Part shown: positions 52,224-61,581 of the stretch, piece after piece | Numbering within the stretch: the first letter of the stretch is position 1 | Layout of the letters: each line of letters starts with the position of its first letter | Source: an uncultured Saprospiraceae bacterium | Lineage (GTDB): Bacteria; Bacteroidota; Bacteroidia; Chitinophagales; Saprospiraceae | Assembly (NCBI GenBank): GCA_938016265.1 | Contig: CALLWB010000017.1 | Location: 62,001 to 126,000, forward strand | Direction of reading: 5' to 3' | Length of the DNA stretch: 64,000 nucleotides | Notes under the pieces: model-generated | Databases searched by the model: none | Seen by the model: only the letters and a program-made list of their open reading frames with translations | What the model was told of the DNA's origin: nothing | Translations under genes and position numbers: made by a program

Positions 52224-55200
52224 ATGAAAAAGCAATTGCTTTTCTTATCTACAATCCTTTTTATAGCCGGTTTGTGGTACCTAAGAACCAACACAAATGC
52301 TGCCGTAAAAGACAGTACCCCAGAGCAATACATTAGAGATGCCGTTAAAGAGGATCATGAAAAAACAAAGGATCCCGCACTTGGCTATCCGCCAACTGAA
52401 CGTCTAATGGAAGTGCATAAGGTAATTCGGCGTAAGCTAACTGCTCAAAAACAGAATCGAAATACCGGAATCGAAACCTTAAAATGGAAAGAGCGTGGTC
52501 CATACTCAGTCGGTGGCAGAACGCGTGCAATCATGGTCGATATGAATGACCCGACAATGGAAACCGTTTGGGCTGCTGGTGTGACGGGAGGACTTTGGAA
52601 AACTACTTCTATCACAAACAATCCTCCAGGATGGGTACCAGTAAATGATAATTTTGATAATATTGCAATTAGCGCACTTGCCCAAGACCCGAGCAATCCA
52701 AAGAATATGTATTTCGGAACTGGAGAACCCCATGTCGGTGATGTGAGTGGTATTGGAATTTGGAGGACAACTGATGGTGGAGACAACTGGGAATTCCTTC
52801 CAAGTACCTTTAATACGCAATTTAGAACCACTGTAAGGCTTTTAGTATACAACAATGGCGATGTTTATGCCGCCACAATGAATGGATTGAAAAGAAGCAA
52901 GGATAAAGGCGATACCTGGGAGGATGTCTTAAAGTTTAATATCTCAGGAGGTAAAAACGATATAACAGATATAGAAATTGGAGCAGATGGTACATTGTAC
53001 GCATCTGCTGGTCATAATTCAGGAAACGCGAAAATCTGGAGGTCTTCTCCAGGATCAAACGTAGGAAATGTAGGTAATTGGGACGAAATAGCAGATGGAA
53101 TTGCTACCAATCACAGAAGAATAGAACTAGCAGCTGCACCTTCTAATGAAAATGTCCTTTATGCAGTGGCAACCGTTGGAGGTACCGCAACCACTTTTTA
53201 TGTTACTAACAACAAAGGAGACAACTGGTCTGCTAAACCAATGCCAGATGCAGGATTTGCTAATGGCCAAGGTTGGTATGATTTATCAATCGTAGTTGAC
53301 CCCAATAATCATAATAGAATTGTCTCAGGAAATTTCAATCATTTTATTTCAGCAGACGGAGCAAACACATGGACATTAATTTCATCCAACGTCCATGTTG
53401 ATCAGCACCATTCCTATTTTGAACCTGGAAATAGCGATGTAATTTATCTTGGAAACGACGGAGGTATATATAGATCAGATAATGGAGGAGGCAATCCGGC
53501 TGCAATTTCTTTTTACAATAGAAACGAACGGTATAATGTAACTCAGTTTTATGCCTGTGATCTTCACCCCGGTCTGTATTCCAATTTTTTCCTTGCAGGA
53601 TCCCAGGACAATGGATCTATACGCTTTAATCAGGTAGGGATCGCAAGAACGACAAGGGCACTTGGAGGAGATGGAGCCTATTGCCACATTGACCAAAATG
53701 AACCTCAATTTCAGATTGTGTCTTCACAATTTGGAAATTATGCACTGTCGAATAATGAAGGGCGTTCTTTCTCAGCAGGTGGCGTATCCATCGGTGTAGG
53801 ATTTATCAACGAATCTGACTATGACGATGATGCTAATATTTTATATGCTTATGGAGGAGGAGGAAGACTTTATAGATGGGACATTACTGAACAAGATGGA
53901 GAATTCGTAAATATTTCTGGGACCGGACAAGGCTATCGAGCACTAAGGGTATCTCCTAACGTAGCTAATAGATTATACGTTGGAAGTTCACAGGGCTCTT
54001 TATTGATGATTGACAATGCACACACTGGTACGAATGTAACAGGTGTGAGCTTGGGCAGTGGATTCCCATTTGCCAACATTTCTAGCATTGTTATTGAAAA
54101 GGGGAATGAAGATCACCTCCTACTTACTTTCGAAAATTATGGTACAAACAGTGTTTGGGAAACGACAGATGGAGGAGCAACCTGGACAAGTCAAGAAGGA
54201 GATTTACCAGACATGCCTGTGAGAGATGCTATTTTCAATCCAGAAAACACAGATCAGGCTTTCCTTGCCACTGAAGCAGGAGTTTGGGTAACCAATGACC
54301 TTGATGGTGCTAATACCGTCTGGGAGCCTAGCCCAAGTGCTCCATTCGTAAGAACAGACATGTTGCAAAGCAGAGAAAGTGATAAACTAATATTAGCAGG
54401 TACATATGGTCGTGGATTATTTTCGTGTGATGGATTTTCTCCGCCGAAGGCAACCATTTCGCCTCTTGAGGTTAGTTATTTGAATGCTAATCAATATTTT
54501 GAAGATTTCTCTGTAAATCCAAGTAGCTGGTCATGGGACTTTGGTGATGGGACTACATCGAATGATCAAAATACTTTTCACTCCTACTCCAATATCGGTA
54601 CTTACGATGTCAAATTGACTATTGATGGAGGCTTGAGTGATTCTAAATCAATAAAAATATTGCCGGATCGCGCTACTCCATACGATACAGAATCGGCAAA
54701 CTATGGAGGCAACTTTGAAGGAAATCCTGAAGACTTTGGCGTTCACAACATATCAGGATCAAAATTTGAGAAGGGCAATTCTACTCGTCCAGGGAAAAGT
54801 GGTACAAATAGTGGAAACAATGCTTGGGTTATTGGATTGAACGATGATTTCTATGAGCACAACACCCATGCTGCATTATATACTCCAAACTACGATCTTT
54901 CTGCGCCCGGTATTTATCAGTTTAGCTTTTATGCTAAGTATGATATCCAGCAAGGATTTGATGGTTTTAGAGTGGAATATTCCCTCGATCGAGGTGACTC
55001 CTGGAGTCAATTAGGAGAAAAAGGAGACAATTGGTATAACTATTCGAATGTTACTGCTGGGGCAGCTACTGTATTTCCTTCTGGAAGCGACTATTTTACT
55101 GGTTCTACCTTAGGAAGTCAGTTCAAACAATACAAAACTACGATTCAAAATCTTTCTGGGAACGATGATGTAGCCTTTCGATTTGTCTTTAAATCTGATA

Positions 55201-55835
55201 ACCTTACCCGGTATTCTGGATTGGCTATTGATGATGTAGAAGTGAAAGCATACAAGGATGATTTGGAGACAAAATTGATTTCTTTGACTGGTAGCTACCT
55301 CGACTTTGAGGATGTGGAGTTAAACTGGGTTACTCAACCCGAGTATCGTTGTAAAGGGTTTGAGATAGAGACCTCTACAAACGGTCGTGATTTTGAGAAG
55401 GTAGATCAACCTTCTTTTATAGACGGTGCCGGATTTTCTATTGATGAAGTTGGCTATCTGATTGAACCTGATCAAGCTTTCAAGCTTGACCAGCATTTTT
55501 TCAGAATTAAAGTTTATGATTTTGATGATAATTTTTTCTATTCGGATATCCTTCCGCTAAGACGGAAAGCAGATGATCCAAAAGGCGTATACCTGACTTA
55601 TCCAAACCCATTCAATGATCAAATTAATATTACTTTCAATGATAATGTAAATGGAGAAGAGGTAACTGTAGATTTGTTTGATGCACTAGGAAGACAAATT
55701 CTACATCAAGAATATGCAGAGCTGAATGACATAAAACTTGATCTTGCGGTTCCAGGACTGGCACCTGGTGTCTACTTCCTCAAAGTTCTTATAGGGAATC
55801 AACGATATGTACAAAAGCTTCAACGGGCGAATTAA
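52224..55835 (+). CDS. Giant secreted BNR/sortilin-propeller protein with PKD and T9SS sorting domains
   Basis: A 1203-residue surface protein. An N-terminal signal sequence precedes a long beta-propeller region (about 90-720) with many BNR/sortilin-type motifs (WRTTDGGDNWEFLP, KRSKDKGDTWEDV, WETTDGGATWTSQ). A PKD domain follows (about 745-820, WDFGDGTTSNDQ), then a jelly-roll-like domain (about 830-1010, FSFYAKYDIQQGFDGFRVEYS), another beta domain, and a T9SS type A sorting domain (about 1130-1203). The propeller resembles VPS10/sialidase-like proteins of unknown activity; carbohydrate or protein binding is likely. A terminator follows the stop. Confidence 0.88.
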   Translation: MKKQLLFLSTILFIAGLWYLRTNTNAAVKDSTPEQYIRDAVKEDHEKTKDPALGYPPTERLMEVHKVIRRKLTAQKQNRNTGIETLKWKERGPYSVGGRTRAIMVDMNDPTMETVWAAGVTGGLWKTTSITNNPPGWVPVNDNFDNIAISALAQDPSNPKNMYFGTGEPHVGDVSGIGIWRTTDGGDNWEFLPSTFNTQFRTTVRLLVYNNGDVYAATMNGLKRSKDKGDTWEDVLKFNISGGKNDITDIEIGADGTLYASAGHNSGNAKIWRSSPGSNVGNVGNWDEIADGIATNHRRIELAAAPSNENVLYAVATVGGTATTFYVTNNKGDNWSAKPMPDAGFANGQGWYDLSIVVDPNNHNRIVSGNFNHFISADGANTWTLISSNVHVDQHHSYFEPGNSDVIYLGNDGGIYRSDNGGGNPAAISFYNRNERYNVTQFYACDLHPGLYSNFFLAGSQDNGSIRFNQVGIARTTRALGGDGAYCHIDQNEPQFQIVSSQFGNYALSNNEGRSFSAGGVSIGVGFINESDYDDDANILYAYGGGGRLYRWDITEQDGEFVNISGTGQGYRALRVSPNVANRLYVGSSQGSLLMIDNAHTGTNVTGVSLGSGFPFANISSIVIEKGNEDHLLLTFENYGTNSVWETTDGGATWTSQEGDLPDMPVRDAIFNPENTDQAFLATEAGVWVTNDLDGANTVWEPSPSAPFVRTDMLQSRESDKLILAGTYGRGLFSCDGFSPPKATISPLEVSYLNANQYFEDFSVNPSSWSWDFGDGTTSNDQNTFHSYSNIGTYDVKLTIDGGLSDSKSIKILPDRATPYDTESANYGGNFEGNPEDFGVHNISGSKFEKGNSTRPGKSGTNSGNNAWVIGLNDDFYEHNTHAALYTPNYDLSAPGIYQFSFYAKYDIQQGFDGFRVEYSLDRGDSWSQLGEKGDNWYNYSNVTAGAATVFPSGSDYFTGSTLGSQFKQYKTTIQNLSGNDDVAFRFVFKSDNLTRYSGLAIDDVEVKAYKDDLETKLISLTGSYLDFEDVELNWVTQPEYRCKGFEIETSTNGRDFEKVDQPSFIDGAGFSIDEVGYLIEPDQAFKLDQHFFRIKVYDFDDNFFYSDILPLRRKADDPKGVYLTYPNPFNDQINITFNDNVNGEEVTVDLFDALGRQILHQEYAELNDIKLDLAVPGLAPGVYFLKVLIGNQRYVQKLQRAN

Positions 55836-55862
55836 ATAATCAACTAACAACCAGAACGATAC

Positions 55863-55893
55863 AAAAGGCTTCCTACACGGAAGCTTTTTTTTT
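55863..55893 (+). terminator. Terminator after the BNR/PKD gene
   Basis: GCTTCC (55868-55873) pairs with GGAAGC (55879-55884), extended by a G-T and A-T pairs, followed by nine T. Confidence 0.8.
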
Positions 55894-55985
55894 GTTATAT
55901 TTTTTCATTATCTTAGAATGTAATTGGTTGCTTAAAAAAACATATTTATCAGGCACCTTATTATTATACTAACTATCTACCTACT

Positions 55986-57092
55986 ATGAAAAATTCAATC
56001 AAACAGGCCATTCTAATCGCTCTTTCCTTCTTTTTATCCTTCAATTTAATTGCTCAATTTGTAGGAATAGGCACGACCGCGCCTACCTCCGAATTACATG
56101 TTGAAGGGGTTGGACTATTTAATGCACCAGGATCTTCTACTGGCCTTATTGCTATTTCTTCTCCTGGAGGAAATCCTGGAATAATCTTTAGAAGTAATGA
56201 CCCGAATCTATTTCGGGCGGATATTGCCAGAACATCTGCAGGACTTTCATTTGGAATGCACGCCTCATCAGGTGCGCCCCCTGCCAGAATGACCATCGAC
56301 AATGGTGGACGGGTCGGAATTGGGATAGTAGCACCTACCAATCTACTTCATGTCATGGATCGGATTAGGATAGGAGGAACGGGGCCAGGAGTCTGGTATG
56401 AAAGCGGAACAGTAGACTGGTTTATGGGTAAGCATTCCAACGGGAATACTTATTTCACCTTGTACTATGGAGCAGACAGAATGGTGATGACCACTGCAGG
56501 GAATATGGGGATAGGCACTAACAATCCGCTCGGGAAGCTTGACGTGGCTGCTAGCTTTTTTACTGGAGCGGGTTCGATTGCCGTCCGACCACAAAACTCC
56601 GTTTCTGAAGGAGGAGAGATTTCCTTGCAGGGAGCAGGTTCAAATCAAGCCTGGCAAATGGATAACTATGATGGAAATTGGAGATTGCATTCTAATGGTG
56701 CTGAAAGGGTTCGATTTCACAAAACAGGTAAGGTCAGTATAGGAACAAACACGGTAACCGGAAATCATAAACTGTACGTAAATGGTGGAATTCTTGCTAC
56801 CCGTGTCAAGGTTGCTGTGCTGGGCTCTGCTCAATGGGCAGACTATGTTTTTGATGAATCTTATGACTTGAAGTCCCTGGAAGAAGTTGACAACTACATT
56901 AAAGAAAATAAACACCTGCCAAACATCCCTTCGACTTCAGAAATGATGGATCAAGGCAATGACCTAGGCCAGACCGATGCACTCCTACTCTCTAAAATAG
57001 AAGAGTTGTATTTGCACGTCATTGAGTTAAATAATCGGGTAAAAGAATTGGAAACGGAAAACGAGCAACTGAAAATGGATACGAACGACTAA
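55986..57092 (+). CDS. Secreted tail-fibre-like protein with coiled-coil C-terminus
   Basis: A 368-residue exported protein (signal peptide 1-23). It carries several short head repeats of the VGIGTxxPxxxLHV type (about 24-38, 109-123, 174-186, 250-265) typical of Bacteroidota tail-fibre-like proteins. The conserved end (DYVFDESYDLKSLEEVDNYIKENKHLPNIPS) is followed by a heptad-rich coiled coil (about 335-362). The coiled coil probably trimerises the protein. Despite the name, these are chromosomal surface proteins of unknown role; no phage genes are nearby. It is flanked by the BNR gene and a convergent thioredoxin gene. Confidence 0.87.
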   Translation: MKNSIKQAILIALSFFLSFNLIAQFVGIGTTAPTSELHVEGVGLFNAPGSSTGLIAISSPGGNPGIIFRSNDPNLFRADIARTSAGLSFGMHASSGAPPARMTIDNGGRVGIGIVAPTNLLHVMDRIRIGGTGPGVWYESGTVDWFMGKHSNGNTYFTLYYGADRMVMTTAGNMGIGTNNPLGKLDVAASFFTGAGSIAVRPQNSVSEGGEISLQGAGSNQAWQMDNYDGNWRLHSNGAERVRFHKTGKVSIGTNTVTGNHKLYVNGGILATRVKVAVLGSAQWADYVFDESYDLKSLEEVDNYIKENKHLPNIPSTSEMMDQGNDLGQTDALLLSKIEELYLHVIELNNRVKELETENEQLKMDTND

Positions 57093-57141
57093 GCCTTGGA
57101 TAGGTTCTAACTCCTACCATTGTTCTTATTTGGGTACAAAT

Positions 57142-57178
57142 AAAAAGGGAATGCTCCGGTTTGGAGCATTCCCTTTTT
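57142..57178. terminator. Bidirectional terminator between the tail-fibre-like and thioredoxin genes
   Basis: An 11-bp perfect stem (GGGAATGCTCC with GGAGCATTCCC) with a five-base loop is flanked by A5 and T5, so it can stop transcripts of both convergent genes. Confidence 0.93.
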
Positions 57179-57205
57179 ATATTTTGCTATTTGGAATCTG
57201 CCAGC

Positions 57206-57667
57206 TTACATGGAGACATTGTTTGCTTGTACGGTACGTTCTCCAAGGCTTAGCACATTGCTTATTGTGGTCATTCCAACGTGCTGTTCGATTACATTTC
57301 CTTTGCTATCCAGCCAGACTAAGGTTGGAAATCCGTAAACGGCGAACCTCTCTGCAAGTTTGGGGCCCTCCCCTTTTTCAGCATCAATTTTGACATTGAT
57401 GAAATTGCCGTTGTAATAGTCTACGACGCCTTTATAACTTAATACATCTTGGTCCAACCATTTGCAAGGAGCGCACCAAGTAGTATAAAAATCTATAAAA
57501 ATTGGTTTGTTTTCAGATTTGGCTTTTGCAAGTATGGAAGAGAAGGAACCTGCTCTATACTTAATCCCACTAGGAGTAGTATCCTTAGTAGAGCCTTTAT
57601 TGGCTTTTTTATTACATGCTCCCAAAAAAAATGTGGATACGAACATTAACAACATCAACTTTTTCAT
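57206..57667 (-). CDS. Thioredoxin-fold lipoprotein
   Basis: A 153-residue lipoprotein (lipobox LGAC, Cys18) with a thioredoxin domain. The redox motif WCAPC (Cys65/Cys68) precedes a WLDQDVLSYKGVVDYYN segment and the cis-proline region GFPTLVWL. The layout resembles the C-terminal domain of DsbD or the Thioredoxin_7 group and suggests reduction of disulfides in envelope proteins. A perfect -7 box at 57829-57836 would give a leader of about 150 bases. Confidence 0.9.
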   Translation of the reverse strand: MKKLMLLMFVSTFFLGACNKKANKGSTKDTTPSGIKYRAGSFSSILAKAKSENKPIFIDFYTTWCAPCKWLDQDVLSYKGVVDYYNGNFINVKIDAEKGEGPKLAERFAVYGFPTLVWLDSKGNVIEQHVGMTTISNVLSLGERTVQANNVSM

Positions 57668-57828
57668 ATGCTCCTACTTTTTGTTTTTCTATTTATTTAG
57701 GAATTGGTTTTTAACATATTTTAAAACCAGTATCCACGATTATTCTAATTTCCAATTCTATGCCATTTTTGCATTTAAACACATCAACGTATTTATAACC
57801 AATATATTGTAATGCCTGGCATACGCTG

Positions 57829-57836
57829 CAAAAATA
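57829..57836 (-). promoter_or_regulatory. Possible Bacteroidota -7 box for the thioredoxin lipoprotein gene
   Basis: TATTTTTG on the minus strand matches TAnnTTTG, but it lies about 160 bases from the ATG and no good -33 element is seen. Confidence 0.3.
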
Positions 57837-57933
57837 GAAATTTATTTGAAAATTACAGACTATTAGAAGTTTACGTTTACATATAAAAAATGTTACATTG
57901 TTTGTTTGTTTTCAGAAGAATATAGTCGAAATT

Positions 57934-57969
57934 AAAAAAAGCCCTGAAGAATTGATTCCACAGAGCTTT
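57934..57969 (-). terminator. Terminator of the beta-barrel protein gene
   Basis: On the minus strand AAAGCTCTG pairs with CAGGGCTTT (nine pairs including one G-T), followed by a run of T. Confidence 0.8.
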
Positions 57970-57990
57970 CAAAATAACTTTCCAGATAAA

Positions 57991-58758
57991 CTAGATATCC
58001 GTGTTTGGAAGAATAACCCCCTCCTTATTTTTTTTAAAAAATGATTGAAATCGGTAACCCGCTGTCAACGATAAATAGACATTCCGAATTAGATCTTCCG
58101 TTCCTGAATAATCGGCCTGATAAACAGATTTCAAGCCTGTAGTCGCTCTAAAATCAACATGTACCCCAAAATTGGTATTGTACCGAAGACCAAGTGCTCC
58201 ACCAAAGTCAAACTTACTGATAAACTCGCTTTCGTCAAATTCTTGATTTTCAACAGGCAAATTTCCAAAACCGACATTGCCAGTAGCGGATCCAATATTG
58301 CCAGGACTCAGCAAGAACGAGAAATAAGGGCCCGCCAATACACTCATTTGCTCACTGAAGTGATATTGAAATAGAACGGGAATTTCCAGGTATTTATTAT
58401 CAAATTCTCCCTTTACATTACCCGTAAAAATCGTCTCAATGTAGACCGTTGTATCAGGCTGGCTTATCGGATTGTACGGGTAGCTGTATTCTTTTTCAGT
58501 AACAGGCGTAGCAAATTTTGCTTTCTTTTGTACATAGCTTATATCACTTAGGATTCCAACCTTTTCGCTGAGTTGGAGTTCGCCAAATGCTCCAAGAACA
58601 GGACCAATACCAGGACTACCTGAAGCGCCTTCTTCAGCTGGACCTATAGGCGTGCCATAAGTAACACCGGCTTTTAATCCGTAGTAAAATTTAGTCTGGG
58701 CAAATCCTTTTGTGGAGAAAAGAATTGAAAAGGAGAGTAGCAAGAAGAAATATCGCAT
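57991..58758 (-). CDS. Outer-membrane beta-barrel protein (PorT-like domain)
   Basis: A 255-residue exported protein. A signal peptide (1-21) precedes an eight-stranded-type barrel pattern with alternating hydrophobic strands: YYGLKAGVTYGTP, VGILSDISYVQKKAKF, NKYLEIPVLFQYHF, VLAGPYFSFLL, GGALGLRYNTNFGVHVDF, and VYLSLTAGYRFQ near the end. This is the outer-membrane beta-barrel (PorT/OMP_b-brl) family common in Bacteroidota; individual functions are rarely known. It has a dedicated terminator and stands alone. Confidence 0.9.
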   Translation of the reverse strand: MRYFFLLLSFSILFSTKGFAQTKFYYGLKAGVTYGTPIGPAEEGASGSPGIGPVLGAFGELQLSEKVGILSDISYVQKKAKFATPVTEKEYSYPYNPISQPDTTVYIETIFTGNVKGEFDNKYLEIPVLFQYHFSEQMSVLAGPYFSFLLSPGNIGSATGNVGFGNLPVENQEFDESEFISKFDFGGALGLRYNTNFGVHVDFRATTGLKSVYQADYSGTEDLIRNVYLSLTAGYRFQSFFKKNKEGVILPNTDI

Positions 58759-58830
58759 TTGTGCAAGTTTAGTTAAAATAAATAAGTGGCTTGTCAGCCC
58801 TCTTATTAAAAACTTTCTAAATATAGCCTT

Positions 58831-59769
58831 TTATTGACCAACCACAAAAGAACCACTATTCATAGCACCTCCATTATTGTCTAAAAGCATATAGTGGTAA
58901 GTGCCTTGTACAAAATCATTCAATTTGATAGTGAAGGATTCAGCATTGACCGCTTCGGTCATTATCTTTCTCCCATCGTTTGAGAAGATCTCAAAACTAC
59001 CATTCAACAATGGTTTGTCCAATTCAATGTTTAGATATTCTTGTGCTGGATTTGGAAAGGTGTTTACCTTAATTTCAGGCATTAAAACCTGCTTGATGCC
59101 TGTAGGCATATTTATGGTCAAACCGTCAACATACAAGGCTGCGCCTTCTTGTCCCTCAAAATTCCCTCCTCCAGCGCTAGAAGCAAAAATGATTTGGATC
59201 GTATCTACTTGTGCAGCAGAAACATAGTCAAGTATTAGTTCAAAAGGAGAATAACTGGGAACTTCCTGATTGCTTCTTATTTGCGCATGGGCTACGGTAT
59301 CCCCCCTCCAAGTAGTTGTATTCAGGTTACTATTGAATAGCGTGATGTACATATCACAAGAGTCTCCCATCAAGGCATTGTATTTATAAAAACCGGAAAG
59401 GGAGTAGGGTCTGTCAGAATAAGGGACGCCAAACTTTGCACTTGCCGACGGGTTTAAAATGTCAAGATCGAATTCACCAGTAAAAATAGTCGCAGAAGCA
59501 AGATTAAACAACAAAGTAATCGTTTCTAGTTTTACCGCATAAGTACCATCTACAGCATCTGTTGTTTTCGATGTAGGGATAACTGGAGGAGCAGCTATAG
59601 GTATATCAACTGGCGAGTTACCCGTTGCCCAGATACCATCAGAAGGTTCTTCATACCTGCCCGATGTACTGGTTTCCCAATCTTCAAAGCTAAGGTTTGG
59701 GATAGTTTGTGCGGATAGTAACAGGCTAAAGCACATGCAAGTCAATAAAAGTAAATTTCTTTTCTGCAT
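58831..59769 (-). CDS. Secreted PCMD-like protein with T9SS sorting domain
   Basis: A 312-residue exported protein. A signal peptide (1-20, LLLSAQ) precedes a jelly-roll-like domain (about 22-225). Its LSFEDWETSTSGRYEEPSDGIWATGN start and DRPYSLSGFYKYN segment match the putative carbohydrate metabolism (PCMD) family. A T9SS type A sorting domain occupies about 230-312 (FPNPAQEYLNIELD). Binding of carbohydrate at the cell surface is inferred from the fold. It lies 72 bases upstream of the barrel gene on the same strand and could share its transcript. Confidence 0.83.
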   Translation of the reverse strand: MQKRNLLLLTCMCFSLLLSAQTIPNLSFEDWETSTSGRYEEPSDGIWATGNSPVDIPIAAPPVIPTSKTTDAVDGTYAVKLETITLLFNLASATIFTGEFDLDILNPSASAKFGVPYSDRPYSLSGFYKYNALMGDSCDMYITLFNSNLNTTTWRGDTVAHAQIRSNQEVPSYSPFELILDYVSAAQVDTIQIIFASSAGGGNFEGQEGAALYVDGLTINMPTGIKQVLMPEIKVNTFPNPAQEYLNIELDKPLLNGSFEIFSNDGRKIMTEAVNAESFTIKLNDFVQGTYHYMLLDNNGGAMNSGSFVVGQ

Positions 59770-59920
59770 AATATTAGGTTTTTATGTTTTGTACAAGTTG
59801 TTGTTTCTTAAAACGGGCACAAAATAGTCGAATTTTATTAAACCTTCCTTTTTGTGGTTCAATTTTATCAAAAACCTTACATTAATATGAGAATTGTATT
59901 TAGCCTAAAAAATAAGTAAT

Positions 59921-59957
59921 AAAAAAGCCCTCCTGATGAAAAAACATCTAGGAGGGC
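59921..59957 (-). terminator. Terminator of the aquaporin gene
   Basis: GCCCTCCT-GATG pairs with CATC-AGGAGGGC with a single bulged base. On the minus strand it is followed by six T. Confidence 0.88.
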
Positions 59958-59986
59958 GTAAGGCTAAAATAATAATATATTAGTTA

Positions 59987-60616
59987 TTAGTTGTCATCTG
60001 CATCACGAACGGCCCCGAAAGCTAAAGCAGCAGCAGCTCCTCCAGCAAGACAAGCTACAACAGGAATCCAGATATCAGAAAAGTGACTCATGTTTCCAAC
60101 AGCAACTCCAAGAGCAACAGCTGGGTTGAAAGCACCTCCTGAAATCCCACCTAAGCCATAAGCACAAGCTAAAACAGTAAAACCAATGGCTAAACCGTAG
60201 AATGAATTTCCTTCAGTTCCTTTAGAAGTAGCGGTATGAAGTACCACCCAACAAAGGGCAAATGTTCCTAAAAATTCTGCTAAAAGAGAAGGTACAACAT
60301 CTAAATGTGCAGCAGGTAAAGCATGTGCTTTTGCACCAAGTAAAAATGTTCCAGTCAACGCAGCAAGAGCTCCCCCTGCCAGTTGTGCCACGATATATCC
60401 GGGAACATCTGAAGCGTCACACTTGCCTCGCATAAAAACGGCTAATGTAACTGCTGGGTTGTAATGCGCGCCAGAAACATGGCCTCCTGCATAGATCATC
60501 ACCATTAAGATACTACCAATAGCAAGAGGAGCCATAGCTCCAGCTAGTTTGACAGCCAACACAACGGTAAGAATAAGAAAGAATGTACCAATAAATTCGA
60601 CGATGTACTTTTTCAT
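59987..60616 (-). CDS. MIP-family channel (aquaporin-like) with altered second NPA region
   Basis: A 209-residue inner-membrane channel with six helices and two half-helices ending in NPA (53-55 in AHYNPAVTLA and 164-166 in GAFNPAVALG). In classic water channels the second motif is NPAR, and that arginine forms the narrowest filter; here the residue is Val167, so the pore should differ in size and charge. It probably passes water or small uncharged solutes. The gene is divergent from dapB, and its terminator is clear. Confidence 0.9.
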   Translation of the reverse strand: MKKYIVEFIGTFFLILTVVLAVKLAGAMAPLAIGSILMVMIYAGGHVSGAHYNPAVTLAVFMRGKCDASDVPGYIVAQLAGGALAALTGTFLLGAKAHALPAAHLDVVPSLLAEFLGTFALCWVVLHTATSKGTEGNSFYGLAIGFTVLACAYGLGGISGGAFNPAVALGVAVGNMSHFSDIWIPVVACLAGGAAAALAFGAVRDADDN

Positions 60617-60764
60617 AGGTTTAATTTTAAGTTAAGTAGAATATTGAAAAAAAATTAAGAAAATAAATCAAATTATTTACATTTATAATTTAACACACTT
60701 TTGACGGTAGAAATACAATAAGTCACACAAACTATTCGCTGAACGAAATTTATTTTAACATAAT

Positions 60765-61481
60765 ATGAATATTGCAATATTAGGGTATGGCAAAATGGGT
60801 AAAACCATAGAGAGTTTTGCCAAACTAAACAAACATAGCATTTTATTACGCATTTCCTCCGATAATGCAAATGAATTTTCAAAAAACGCCCTAAAAGACA
60901 TAGATGTCGCTATTGAGTTTTCGAGACCTGAATCGGCCTTTCAAAATATTAAAACTTGCTTAACTAATGGTGTTCCTGTTGTATCAGGCACAACTGGATG
61001 GCTTAATAATATAGATGCTGCCAAGAAATTGGCGGAACAGCATAAATGCGGATTTGTTTATGCATCCAACTTCAGTGTTGGAGTCAATATATTTTTTGAG
61101 ATTAATAAAAAACTCGCCCAATTTATGAATAATCACCCTTCTTATGCAGTGGATGTTCATGAAATCCACCATACTCAGAAACTTGACGCGCCCAGCGGAA
61201 CTGGGATTACACTGGGGGAAGACATCATTGACAACATCGACCGACTGGAAACCTGGGTGCCCGACATAACAGCGCAAAAAAAAGAACTTGGAATTACCTC
61301 TGAACGTCTAGGTAAAACTCCTGGAACCCATCTGATCAATTATACCTCAGAAATAGACAGTATACAGATCAAACACGTCGCCAACAACCGGGACGGATTT
61401 GCAAAAGGCGCCCTACTGGCAGCAGAATGGATTGTCGGAAAACAAGGCTTTTTTGAAATGAAAGATGTTTTGGGAATATAA
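60765..61481 (+). CDS. dapB: 4-hydroxy-tetrahydrodipicolinate reductase
   Basis: Reduces hydroxy-tetrahydrodipicolinate with NAD(P)H in the lysine/diaminopimelate pathway, feeding cell-wall synthesis. It is 238 residues, slightly shorter than E. coli DapB. The Rossmann motif ILGYGKMG is at 5-12. SGTTGW follows at about 74, and the catalytic HEIHHTQKLDAPSGTG carries His135/His136 and Lys139. No dapA or lysA is adjacent. Confidence 0.97.
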   Translation: MNIAILGYGKMGKTIESFAKLNKHSILLRISSDNANEFSKNALKDIDVAIEFSRPESAFQNIKTCLTNGVPVVSGTTGWLNNIDAAKKLAEQHKCGFVYASNFSVGVNIFFEINKKLAQFMNNHPSYAVDVHEIHHTQKLDAPSGTGITLGEDIIDNIDRLETWVPDITAQKKELGITSERLGKTPGTHLINYTSEIDSIQIKHVANNRDGFAKGALLAAEWIVGKQGFFEMKDVLGI

Positions 61482-61581
61482 TTATTGGGTTCCTAAGTTT
61501 TTGTGGGTTAAAGATCGTTCTCGTAGGTTTGACTATAGCCTGACTTTCGAAACGCAGCAGAAGACAGTGTATACTTCATAA

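Larger units (their letters stand above)
57668..57990. other. Intergenic region upstream of the thioredoxin lipoprotein gene
   Basis: It contains the thioredoxin gene's probable promoter (57829-57836) with a long leader and, at the right end, the terminator of the beta-barrel gene (57934-57969). The remainder is AT-rich. I see no gene; the 101-codon plus-strand frame at 57507-57812 runs antisense into the thioredoxin gene and has poor composition. Confidence 0.6.

Noticed and set aside
55986-57092. Tail-fibre-like protein as a sign of prophage
   Set aside because: No capsid, terminase, integrase or lysis gene is nearby; this type of protein is common on Bacteroidota chromosomes.
57130-57393. 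87-codon plus-strand frame after the tail-fibre-like gene
   Set aside because: It runs through the bidirectional terminator hairpin and antisense to the thioredoxin gene.
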